Source: Icerya purchasi (Eukaryota > Arthropoda > Insecta > Hemiptera > Monophlebidae). From it: a stretch of 64,000 nt of DNA. Under the pieces are notes generated by a model. The model was not told where the DNA came from and searched no databases. It saw only the letters and a list, made by a program, of their open reading frames with translations. The DNA lies in contig CM077115.1 of the NCBI GenBank assembly GCA_039619475.1, positions 150,542,274 through 150,606,273 of the forward strand, given 5' to 3'. Shown piece by piece: positions 23,770 to 34,089 of this stretch (position 1 is the stretch's first letter; each line of letters starts with the position of its first letter). Made by a program: the position numbers and the translations under genes.

Positions 23770-25366
23770 AGAAAAACATTCCATTGCAGTGGACATTCGA
23801 GGATTTGGAAGAGTATGATGCTTCATCGGTATGCCATATATTTCTGAAGAACCTCTAAATAATGATAAAGTCGCAGATCATGACCATCTAACTGGGAAAT
23901 TTAGAGGTGCAGCGCATTCAAAATGTAATTTAGAATACCAGCTTCCCAACTTTGTTTCTGTATTTATTCGTAATCTGAGTGAATATGACGCTCATTTATT
24001 CATCAGGGATTTGGTGTACGATGATCAGGACATCGAAGTAATACCGAACAATGAAGAACGCTATATATCATTTTCAAAGCACATTTCAGAAAAAATGAAA
24101 ATACGATTCATTGACACATTCCATTTGATGGCATCAAGCCTTGAGAAGCTAGCTAGTTATTTACCTGATATTTCGCTTCATCATACCATCAGAAACATTG
24201 TATCGCCTGATTTACTTCCTTTATTCCGTAGAAAGGGTGTTTCCATATATGTGTCATCATTGGAAAAATCGGAAGAAGCAAGTTTTCCTGAAAAGGAGCA
24301 TTTCTATAATTCCCTGACAAAATCAAATATTAATGAAGAAGATTACTCATATGCATTAAATGTTCAAACACTCGGAGAGTATAGTGATATACATCTAAAG
24401 ACAGATGTACATTTCTACTGGCTGATGTTTTTGAAAACTTTAGAAGCGTTTGCTATAAAAAAATTTACAAATTGGATCCTGCATGGAGTTTTACTACTCC
24501 TAGATTGGAATTTCAAGCAATGTTGAAGTTGTTAAAGGTTCAATTGGAGCTCCTAACCGATTATGATATCGTTTTATTCTTTGAAGCTAGAATACGCGGT
24601 TGTATGTGTCTGTGTGTAAAACGTTATTAATATGCAGCTTATTATAAATGAAGTAAAATTTACTAAACTAGTCAGAAAAAGTAATTTTAAGGATCGAACA
24701 ATATTTAGTAAGCAACCATTGTTGGCTGCGGTACATTTAAATCCTTCAACAATTAAATTCAATAAGCCTATTTACATTGGCATGTCTATTTTAAATATTG
24801 GCAAATTAAAAATGTTTGATTTTCATTACAACATAATGAGTAAAATGTATAAGAATATTAATCTTTTATACTGTGATTCGCTTATTTATGAACTTAAAAC
24901 GCTTGATTTTTATAAAGATATTAAAGATAATGCTCGGTATTTTGATACAAGTGATAATCCAAAAAGTCATCCATGTTATTCACTAGAAACTAAAACGAAA
25001 CTTGGTATATTTAAAGATGAATTAAATGGTACTCCAGTTAGTGAATTTGTTGGATTGCGTCAAAAAATGTATTCTACAAGTATTATTGATAATAGAGAAA
25101 TTAAAAAATGTAAAGGTATACAATCTTCTATAATTAAGAAAGAACTTAATTTCATAGATTATTATAATTGTGTGAATGGTGTGTGTGGGAAATTATGTGA
25201 TAATTATAAGACATATTACAATATTCAAAGTTGTAAACATATACTGTATTATACCCTGGAGCAAAATAAAGTAGTATTAAGTGGTAGTCATGATAAAAGA
25301 ATAATATGTAGTAATAATGTAGATACAATAGCTTATGGAAATTCTATGTATAATAAATTCCCGTAA
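23770..25366 (+). pseudogene. Polinton-type protein-primed DNA polymerase B relic
   Basis: The first part (23831-24526) shows DKVADHDHLTGKFRGAAH and the conserved ENL-type region SVFIRNLSEYDAHLFIRDL, then an exonuclease-side segment. A frame change near 24460-24600 leads to LDPAWSFTTPRLEFQAMLK and TDYDIVLFFE. The C-terminal palm/thumb part is at 24632-25366 (FNKPIYIGMSIL, KDELNGTPVSEFVGLR). Much of the palm between these parts is missing. At the position of the catalytic metal-binding motif the sequence reads LLYCDSLIYE, about two residues short. No integrase, capsid or ATPase gene accompanies it. Confidence 0.85.
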
Positions 25367-25639
25367 AAAGTTTAATGATGTTTTAGCCGAACTAAGAGAA
25401 AAATATGTATATTGCATGATTACATGGAGCTGTGTATTAATTTAGACATTATATATTTTTAATTTTACTGTGTAATAAAATTTTATATTAACAACTGTGT
25501 TTATTTCCTTAATTTGTTAGATTTATGTACGGGGGCTTAAAATAGTTTCTATAAACTTAATTATAGTGTATAGAGATTATATTATTTTTAATTGAAGAGT
25601 GTGTATGTAATAAAAATTTGGTGCTCTTCCCTAGGATGG

Positions 25640-25850
25640 ACCATTTTCCATTAAAATTTGATGTTTTCTACATAAAATGATAACATTTGTACAAAATTGT
25701 GATATTTTACTATAAAATTGATGGTTTGCGCCTGAAATGTAGATATTTTTATGCAGAATGGTGTGTTTCTTTTAAAATTCGATGTTTTGTACTAAAATGT
25801 GAGTATTTTAGCCCTAAATGGTATAATTTGTATAAAAAGAGTAATTTCGA
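25640..25850 (+). repeat. Degenerate ~24-bp tandem repeat
   Basis: The stretch consists of drifting units of the type 'aaaattgatgttttntac', about eight to nine copies, each about 22-25 bp. Because the period is close to eight codons, the plus strand reads as a poor repeat of F-x-x-K peptides, but stops interrupt it. It follows the polymerase relic by about 270 bp. Confidence 0.5.
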
Positions 25851-27340
25851 TTTAAATTGAGCACTTTTTTCTATGATACTACATTTATCTAATCCCTATT
25901 TGTAACGTTTGGAGGTGTGATGCAGAAATTTATAGTTCTTATATCCTAATAGTTGTATTGGTGCATCAAAGGAAAGATGGGTTATTCAAGTCACGGCTCT
26001 ATTAGGCTGAGAAAATGTGATTGATAGAATTTCTGAGTTGCGATTATGTTTGTCAAAATAATAGAATTTGTGTGAGAGGAAGAAGGTGTGTCCCATCAAG
26101 CTTATGAATAATACTTAGTAATTAAATTGTTCATTGTGCTTATTGCATTGGTAGTTATAATGCGATCAAACAAATTAATTCTTATATATCGTTATTATAC
26201 ATTAAACGCTTACATCAACAAACATGAGTAACTCTTCAACATCCGAATGCTTACAATCAATTTGATTTTTCTAATTTAAATCCATACTAAACAGCTATAT
26301 ATTACCAGAGTCGCATCAAATCTGTTATGATTGGTAATTTTTGTGAGTTAAATATTGTTTCATTACATTAGAATGTGTATGGATGCACATACATGGTCAC
26401 ATATGCAAATACGTCAACATCATCATCATCATCATCATTGTTATATCACACTCACACCATTACACTACACACACGCTCGCATGCATGCGCTCATACACAC
26501 ATTTATAGTATATCACACATATATAAATGTATAAGCTCCATACGCATGTTATTGTGATGGTAAGTTCTAACTCTTCGTACACTGAAAATGATATAGAGCT
26601 ATGTGTAGTAATTAAATAGTACACTCAACACACATGTTAAAAATCATCTCGGCTAAATATCAAACAGCCTTTGCAGCAATTGAAATATATGAATAATAAT
26701 ACACAAATTAGTGGACTAATCAGTTTTTTTTCTCAATCGTCTACTTTGATTACTCATATGCAAAGCATCACACTGGAAACAAATATCTCAGAACAAGAAT
26801 AAACCACCAAGAAAGGGTTAGTACTGTTTGACAGCATATATGTGCAGTACCCCCAAATTCTAGAGAGACTGAAACACTCCCCCTTATAAAACAATAGTTC
26901 AGTGCTTTTTTTTTTTTTTTTTTTTTTTTTTTGGTCAGACATACATCAATGCGCCTTTTAAATTATACAAACACAGCAGATTTGGTAGGGGTCAGAAAAA
27001 GTTTTAAAGGTGGGTAGTCAACAGTAAAACATATTCTCAAAACATACATACACAAAACAGTTAGTGCCAGGTGCAGACTACGTTCAATCTCGAAATTATA
27101 CGTTCCGATGTAATATGTATAAAGGAAATCACAGGTTGCATGGCGATAATTTTAATGTCGACAGAGGCCGCGAAGAGAAAGACATTCTAATGTGGACGGA
27201 CGTCTGAATGGCTGTACAAAGCCTACTTCTTTTACAGGGGAAAACATGAAAACGTCTCACTGTGTTATTGTAGGCAAGCTGGCCTTTTTTAATTTAACAT
27301 ATCACCTTAATACAGCAAAACAAACAACAAGATAAACGAA
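25851..27340. other. No gene seen; simple repeats
   Basis: Holds an (ATC)n run near 26410-26440, CA-rich DNA near 26445-26520 and a 24- to 26-base T-run near 26907-26932, which could be the poly(A) tail of an unidentified minus-strand retroposon. No protein motif was found. Confidence 0.5.
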
Positions 27341-27349
27341 AGTGTATTT

Positions 27350-27813
27350 ATTGCAGACACCATCTTCAGCTGGGAAAGAAAAGGGAAACACAAATTTAAA
27401 AGCGAACATATTTTATCGCGATACATTATTTCATTATTTACAATTTATTTTTTAATAGAAAGTCAACAAGGTAAATTTTAATTTTTACAATTTCATTCGA
27501 GTAAAATCGAGATTTAGAAATATTCTGCGATTACTAAATTCCTTAAATCCGACGCAACTTAAGTAGTATGGAAAAAGAAAAAACGTCACATTCTTTTGTG
27601 CGTATTTAAAGGCTGTACAGGTGAAATAGAAATATTTCCGGGGAGAAACAGAATCAAGAAAGAATTGAAAAATTTCATTGATGTAATTAAATTTGTCTAG
27701 AAGCGATGCTAATAATGTGTATTATGATTTTTCATTACGCGTGCACAAGTAACAATTTTTGTTTAGATCGATGATCAATAAGAAAGGTATATTTTACTTT
27801 TGCTACCGATCTA
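27350..27813 (-). repeat. 3' flank of AAA-like copy B
   Basis: Matches 48885-49217 (copy C) and, in its last ~230 bp, 1925-2153 (copy A), for example around 'cacaagtaacaatttttg' and 'gatcaataagaaaggta'. It is the downstream untranslated/flanking DNA of the gene. No canonical AATAAA was found close to the stop. Confidence 0.7.
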
Positions 27814-29330
27814 TCATCTGTTATTCCCATCGTCCGAAGCACCTTGTTGACGCAAAATATTTTCCAGTTCCGTTCTTATTTCCGAATTCGGAATCACCAG
27901 AATCGATCCAAGAAATCTGAAAAAGTAGCCTAGTGATGTGAGATATTTGAAGAGTTCATGTGTGTCTTCATTAAACATATATCCTTCGCGGATATGTCGT
28001 TTTATTAATTTCGTACTCAACAAAGAGTATCTGTTCAGACCGAAAATAGAAGGGAAACAAACAGTTTCATTTTTTAAAATTAATAATGCCACCTTTCTCA
28101 CCTCTTCCGGGTTTAAAAGATTACGGATGATCGATTTTAAGAATGTTGGTGTCTCCCAATAGGACCTTAAAGCGTGTAGATCACCGAGTTTTCTGTTTTG
28201 TAAATACTTAAGTACGGATAAAGTGTTATATAGCGTTCTATTATTGCCTATGTAAGTGCCGTAAAACTTGCATATATCAGCTTTAAGCGTTTCAGCCTCG
28301 TTGGGATCGTTAGCAAATTTAAGTAAATCGCAAAGCTCCCGGTCGTTGATTCCATAATATTCTGAAAACACGTGTTTCCGGGTAATATCATACTTGGCGT
28401 GAAAATCACGAAAATCCGGACGCTTCTTATCACGATCAACATGAAAATACATAATATATAACGTGCCTGTCGCTAAAGAACCGAGTTGGAAATTTAACAT
28501 CCGATGAAAATGATAAACGATTCGCCCGGCGTCCTCCGAGGTATTTCCGAAAACGATGGCATTGTAGAAAGCGTCACAGTTATCAAACAATGTAATAGTC
28601 TTTTGATTAAAGTGCTTACGTAAAAGTTTCCTGAAGGAACTTAAGACAGATCCGTAACGAATTTCTTCCGGGCTCTTTTTTTCTAAATCGTGTTCAATAT
28701 AGTTCTTATAGCTCTGGGAAATGTTCGAACTTTTTACGTTCAATAAATATTTATGTTGTAAAAGAGTCTCTAAAATTACAGTTTTCAAATTTTCATGCAT
28801 CGTTCTGTTATTTGTAATTCGGTTTATCGGTTCAAAGTTGACGTGAATCACGGGATACCTGCCGAAGGTTGCATTAAAAAACTCGCGATGTTTGAAGATT
28901 TTTAATTTTTCGAATAGACTGTAATTTTTCGTTTTTCTCTTGTCGATTATTTCATTGCCGTCTTCGTCAACTTCTATTTCGAAATAGTGCTTCAGCGTCA
29001 GAATATTGATGGTTTTTCCAAAATTTCGTGGAGCTTCTATAAAAATATTTTTTCGCGGAACATACGATTGAGTTTTGGTAGAAGCGCTTTCTTCGGCAAA
29101 TGTCTTTATTATGAGAGATTTATCGATGTAAGTTCCGCTTTCTACCAGCGCCGGAAAATCCGTTGATCCGATTTCGAATGTCGGTTGCCTTGAAGACTGT
29201 AAGAAAAATATAATGCTCAGTTATTTAACCAATCGTAAACATCGGTAATATTCAAATCTAACAGCGTAGCCTTACCCTCCGTTCTGCCAATTGCCGGAAA
29301 TACGCACCAATTAACTTTCTTCTCTCTCAT
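27814..29330 (-). CDS. AAA-ATPase-like protein, copy B (two-exon model, open)
   Basis: The main exon (29196-27814) is open for 460 codons and resembles PF09820: FEIGSTDFPALVESGTYID near residue 40 of the model, a P-loop-like APRNFGKTINILTLKHYFE, TLFDNCDAF as Walker B, LATGTLYI, YYGINDRELCDLLKF, a YNTLSVLKYL...YWETPTF segment and a LVIPNSEIRTELE end. The family's usual C-terminal PD-(D/E)XK nuclease domain is absent. Acceptor 'tttttcttacag' lies at 29197. I place exon 1 at 29330-29241 (ATG, 30 codons ending LLDLNITD), with a GTTTAC donor and a 44-nt intron. That intron is short for an insect, so the start is tentative. There is no signal peptide or membrane segment. Walker B has DN where hydrolysing ATPases have DE. 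Function unknown. Confidence 0.75.
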
Positions 29331-29351
29331 GATTAAAAGTCATTATGATAG
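29220..29351 (-). repeat. Proximal 5' flank/exon 1 region of copy B
   Basis: Aligns with 5886-6010 (A) and 50575-50685 (C) at roughly 75-80% by eye. In copy B the frame through the conserved LNITD segment is open; copies A and C share a one-base difference that shifts it. The rest of the 5' flank resumes after the LINE at 30331. Confidence 0.6.
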
Positions 29352-30323
29352 CCAGAAGAGTGGTGTCGATCAACATATATTACTTTACATAAGAAGGAAT
29401 CTCTCGCAAAAAATGTGAAAATTACCGAACAATATCATTAATTCCGCACGCTAGCAGGGTAATAATGTTAAAGATTATATATGAGCGCCTATATAATCTA
29501 ATGCATAAAGAGATTCCATGGGAACAAGCAGGTTTTAAGCAGTATGGCGCAAACTCTAAGTCGTCTTGAGAAATGTAGCCCTGAACATTATGGGTTAATA
29601 ATTAATTAATAAAGAGAAGACGAAAATTATGATCATATATAGGAAAAACGACAATCGCCCGGAATTGCATGATGTTAACGGCGTGGAAATTGTAAATCAG
29701 TATGGATATCTAGGTTCGTCGATAGTACAAAAAATCGAGGGGGATCGGAATTGGAAATCTGACACAGAACAAACATAAGAAAAAGTGTTACGTGTCGGCT
29801 AAAACGTATACGGGCTGATGCAGCGGTATCGAAGAAAGTAAAAATAAGAAACTATTCATCAGTCTGGTATTCTCAGTATTTCTATACGACGCAGACACAT
29901 GGACTCTACGTAAATCCGATATGGATAGAAGATAGATGCATTAGAAATCTACCGTTTGGAGACAAATGCTACGAATTCCGTGGATGGAAGAAAGAACAAA
30001 CAGCTCGGTGTTACAAGAATTATATGTAACAGATTATCGTGTCAGGAGTAATTAGAAGAATACTGTGAAATACTCTTTAGTCATGTGATAGGAGAAAATG
30101 GATTATTGAAGACGATAATTGTGGAAGGAAAAGTAGAAGGAAAAAGAGAAGACGTGATCGCGTTCCAGCCAGATGGTCAGACATGATCCGGACAGCTGTA
30201 GGAAAGAGTTTTCGTAGAATGTGTTCGACTGGCCCACAACAGAGATCAATGGCGACATCTCATACATCACATGGACAGATCATAATCTCGATATCTCCAC
30301 GACGGATTCACGACTCATTGATG
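29352..30323 (+). mobile_element. LINE 3' fragment inserted 5' of copy B, 7-bp TSD
   Basis: Plus-strand reading, with frameshifts, gives YGYLGSSIV, the frame-shifted equivalents of an RT C-terminus (MDRRIDALEIY-like), and the ending VRLAHNRDQWRHLIHHM, a typical LINE ORF2 tail, before a GATGATGAT tail. ATGATAG flanks it at 29345-29351 and 30324-30330, and copies A and C have the empty site. It lies only about 20 bp upstream of the proposed ATG of copy B, so it separates the gene from most of its ancestral 5' flank. Confidence 0.85.
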
Positions 30324-30330
30324 ATGATAG

Positions 30331-31110
30331 TCTGTAGCAAATTTACTTGCGCCCTGCAACCACCCTGTGATATTGAGTGCACTGTAAGAGGGGTTAAATA
30401 TCGTACTCAGATCCTATCTCTGGAGTTCAACAGCAATCTTAAGCTAATTCAATTCACTTAATTCGTCATAGTGTCACATTACTCATTACTAACTTTCAAC
30501 AGATAAAGCGAGAGGAGCTACCCTCGGATTTCTATTCGTATAGTTTATAAAATCAGCTGCAATTTTTATCGTCAGAATTTAATAAAGAATAGAATACATC
30601 GCCGTCCACAAAAAGGCATAATTTTCCTAATTGTTAAGCTTATTCACGCGAACATTTCCGACAAACACTACAAAAAAAAAAAAAAGGGCAAAACAATTCT
30701 ACACAAATAATGCTTTCTGTGTCATAGAACGAAAGTTAACACTCGCGATAGTTTGATACCACAAATCAGTTCAAGTCACTTGATTAATCTGACTGGTGAA
30801 CAACAGCGTAATACCGTTTTCAACCCTGCAAGAATTTATCAGTTACAATGTCAATCATTAGAGAGCATTTACGAAACGAAATCCACGTGACCAAGTTCAA
30901 TGATCCGTTTGACCAGACTGCTAAATTACAAAGATTAGTCGAAGATACCTTTTTTCAGTTCTTATAATTTATTCGAATTTAGCGCGTTATTTCGCTGACT
31001 GAGTTTGTTTATTGATCGGAAAAAAATAAAACGTTAACATTTTTTAATGTAATTAAAATGGTGTTCTCAAAAAAATAAGAAAAATTAGTTACACAAGCTA
31101 AATGCAAATA
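30331..31110 (-). repeat. Distal 5' flank of copy B, diverged
   Basis: Homologous to 6025-6870 and 52310-53150 but with many substitutions and small gaps, except at 30581-30770. No coding potential. Confidence 0.7.
30581..30770. promoter_or_regulatory. Conserved island in 5' flank (copy B)
   Basis: Between 'aataaagaatag' and 'accacaaatcagt' I count about four substitutions plus a longer A-run relative to copy A, in DNA whose neighbours on both sides are heavily diverged. Selection on a control element or untranslated RNA, or a local gene-conversion tract, would explain it. Confidence 0.4.
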
Positions 31111-31124
31111 TAAATGACTAGCTG

Positions 31125-31480
31125 GGGTAGGCGGCTTCGCTCAGGAAGTTCATGTGAGATTGTCTGTGCCAGTTGCAATAAAACAATCAACTTTAAAATA
31201 TCTATATTTCAACAGGTTGGAAAACGTCTTCGAACTATTTACAATACTTGTTTATAAACAACATTTTTCATTTTAGAGTAAGCTGCATATAAAGTCGACC
31301 GTGAGAGAAGCGCTTGAGGTTGATGCCGCAATGTTTTAAAGTTTGTCCTTGCGCTTTGTTAATTGTAAAACTATAGGCTAATTTGATTGGAAATTGCAGT
31401 CTTTTAAAAGTCGAATGACAGTTCTGTAGAGATCAGTGCTATTCTGCGGATAAATACTGTGTGTGTCCTTTGTCCTTTCT
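31125..31480 (-). pseudogene. Helitron Rep-helicase C-terminal fragment
   Basis: The minus strand encodes [20 protein letters not shown] text (around 31320-31375; 'INKAQGQTL' requires reading past one frame change) and ends KNVVYKQVL, the usual end of PIF1-type helicases of Helitrons. Only the last ~80 codons remain, with frame breaks. The rest of a Helitron is not seen in the window. Confidence 0.6.
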
Positions 31481-31621
31481 GGTCGTAAGTTTGGCTTCGA
31501 TGATGATATTCGATAGCTATTTGACGATTATCCTTATTCCGTTCGATAGAGTTTTGGTGAGTTCAGATTTCTAAGTAGTATGATCGGAGATTCAATTTTC
31601 AGTCGAAGGTAGTGTATAATG

Positions 31622-33212
31622 AGTAGCTAATAAATGTTAAAGCTAGCATGTCCCGCTAATCCGAACCCCAATTTATGTTAAGGTGCTCAAAATTCACCCG
31701 ATTTTGTGTCCAGGTGTTCAAATTTAACCCAAGTTCCCCCGAGTTTCCCCCAATTTTTCTGGACAGTTCCACTAATCTGAACCATAATTCCTGTTTTAGA
31801 GCCCAAAATTCACCCCAATTTGTGTCGCATGTACTCAAAATTCACCCAAGTTCCCCCGAGTTTCCCCCAATTTTTCTGGATAGTTCCACTAATCCGAATG
31901 CTAAAATTGTGCCCGGAGGTCGAAAAAACTACCCCAATCCGCGTTCAGGAGCTTAACACTAACCCCAATTAGTGTCCAGATGCCGAAAGTTCACCAAAGT
32001 TTCCTCGGCAGACTAATTCTATAATACTTAGACATGAAAAATTATTACGACTAGTAGTGACACTAGCAGCTAAAGTGTGCGCTGGAACGACTGGTGCGCG
32101 TGATCGGCATGTGCTCTTTCGTAGGCGTTAACGTTCTATATTAGATATATGCACATGATTGGATGTTAGAGATTGACAGCAGTTCGGATGATCGGAGGAT
32201 AAGAAAAATAAATGTACATTATAGTCGACTAGGGAAAGAGGGTGGAAGGGGCAGAGGGGGTGTAAGGCTAGTTTCAGAGTATAGAAATAAATGATTGGTT
32301 AATTTTTAAATAGTTTGGAATATTGGATCGCTTCAAACAACCGAGCAGAGGCTGGGTTATTATGTGGAAAATAATAATTAAAAAAAAAATTAAGACAGGT
32401 GCGGAAATACATGTAAATTATATATTATAATATGACCAAGGTCCTTCCTGTAGAGGGACTAATATTCGGATTAGCGAAAAGGGGAAGCTTGGCGGGGTGG
32501 GGGGATTGGGGTTATAAATTAAATACATATAAGTAGATATTAAATTATATGCGGAGGATCCTTTTCAGTCATTCAGCGTTCAGTTTATTTGTCTGTAACA
32601 GCCTAGGAGAACTTGGATTGGGTCTCCTTTCTCCGGGCGGGTGTTCAGATTAGCGAGTTGTACTGCTTTGGGGTTATACTTAAGTGTACTCTGGATCCCT
32701 TGACGGAAAATTAGGTTATAATTTAATTATACACAAGTAAATATTAAAATATAGGTTACTTTAAGGCTATGACACAAAAATTAGGTTTGCGATCCTTCTC
32801 CGTGACTATGGAGTGTTCGGATTACCCGGAGTGTAATAGCATAAGGGTTGGGGTGTGACTACTCTATTTTCAGATTAATGAGACTACCCGAGAACGTGAC
32901 AGGGGAGCCGGGGAAACTTGGTGAACTTTCGGCATCTGCACACTAATTGGGCTTAGTGTTAAGCTCCTGGACGGGGGGATTGGGGTAGTTTTCAACCTCC
33001 GGACACAATTTTAGCGTTCAGATTAGTGGAACTGTCCATAAAAATTTGGGGAAACTCTGGGGAACTTGGGTTAAATTTGAACGCCTGGACACAAAATTGA
33101 GTGAATTTTGAGTTCAGATTAGCGGTCTGGGGTGAATTTTGAGCACCTTAACATAAATTGGGGTTCGGATTAGCGGGACATTCCAGCTTTAACATTTATT
33201 AGCTACTACAAT
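31622..33212. mobile_element. Foldback-like element with ~350-bp inverted repeats and iterated motif
   Basis: The ends 'tagctaataaatgttaaagct' (left, from 31624) and its reverse complement (right, to about 33206) begin inverted repeats of 300-380 bp that stay similar by eye throughout. Both arms carry repeated blocks such as 'gagtttcccccaatttttct' and a motif TTCRGATTAGYG. The motif occurs at 32465, 32644, 33017, 33113 and 33164, in looser form at 32816 and 32869, and in reverse orientation at 31654, 31771 and 31888. The centre (32010-32450) is unrelated. No transposase frame is visible, so it is non-autonomous. I know no named family that matches. Confidence 0.8.
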
Positions 33213-33372
33213 GCCATATTACTTGTAGACAGTTAAGAAATTCTGTAGGGAAGTTGACACTTTCTTTAACGTTTACTACCATTGTGTTGATCGATTTGTA
33301 TATGTTCTCCTCAGCACCTTGAATATTAAATTCGGTTTAGCGGCACGCACATTGTACACTTACTTTTATAAT

Positions 33373-33420
33373 ATACTAGCGGACCCGGCAGACGTTGTCC
33401 TGCCTGAATGTTTGCTTGTC
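33373..33420 (+). repeat. 5' end of a widespread insect interspersed repeat
   Basis: The text 'actagcggacccggcagacg' with 'ttgtcctgcc' is a recurrent repeat start in insect genomes. A matching 3' end type ('ggatagatagtttcggagtc' followed by a TACA run) is at 41385-41460. The class (Helitron or LINE/SINE) is not certain. Confidence 0.45.
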
Positions 33421-34046
33421 TGCTATTAGCAGATTGAGGAAACGTTTTTTCAATATTCTAATTTTCTACGGTTGTTCAAAGCAAAATCTAAAAAAAAAAT
33501 AAGAGCAATTTCTCATCATCCTGCGGCCATTCAATTCTCGTGAAACTTGAAAATTTTTTAAATAAATTTAATGAAATCGTAAAATGAGGGCCTACACAGC
33601 TAGAATGAACAGTTAGATGATAGTAACAGATGTGGTAGGTAGATAATTTAGACTGAGGCAGCAGTCTATTTTTTCGATTCTTTATCTTTTTACATATAAC
33701 CTTTTTATAGTTCTTTTTTTTTTTTTTTTTTAACTTACGAATAATCTAAACGATTGAACAAAAGAAAACAAAACAAAATGTATGCATATCTTTTCTTAAC
33801 GTAGCATCATCCTAAACAAAAGACAACAAAAAAAAAATGTATACATATCTTTTTTAAATATAGTATCAAATATTATTTTGTTGTTTTCTATATATTCGCT
33901 TACACGTTCTGTTGTTATTTTAGGCCTGAAACGTAACGGGCATTTAGCAGTCGATGTGATAGGAGTCTTTAACATTTTTAATTTTTTATTTCTTGCTACC
34001 GGCATTCCTCACTTATTTACAAATGGAAAACAAAAAAACATATTAC

Positions 34047-34089
<43 letters not shown>

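Noticed and set aside
25640..25850. CRISPR-like array
   Set aside because: Units drift continuously with no fixed repeat/spacer structure, and the context is eukaryotic.
31656..31956. Overlapping frames on both strands rich in Pro/Ser or Trp
   Set aside because: They fall in the non-coding inverted-repeat arm and reflect its internal repeats.
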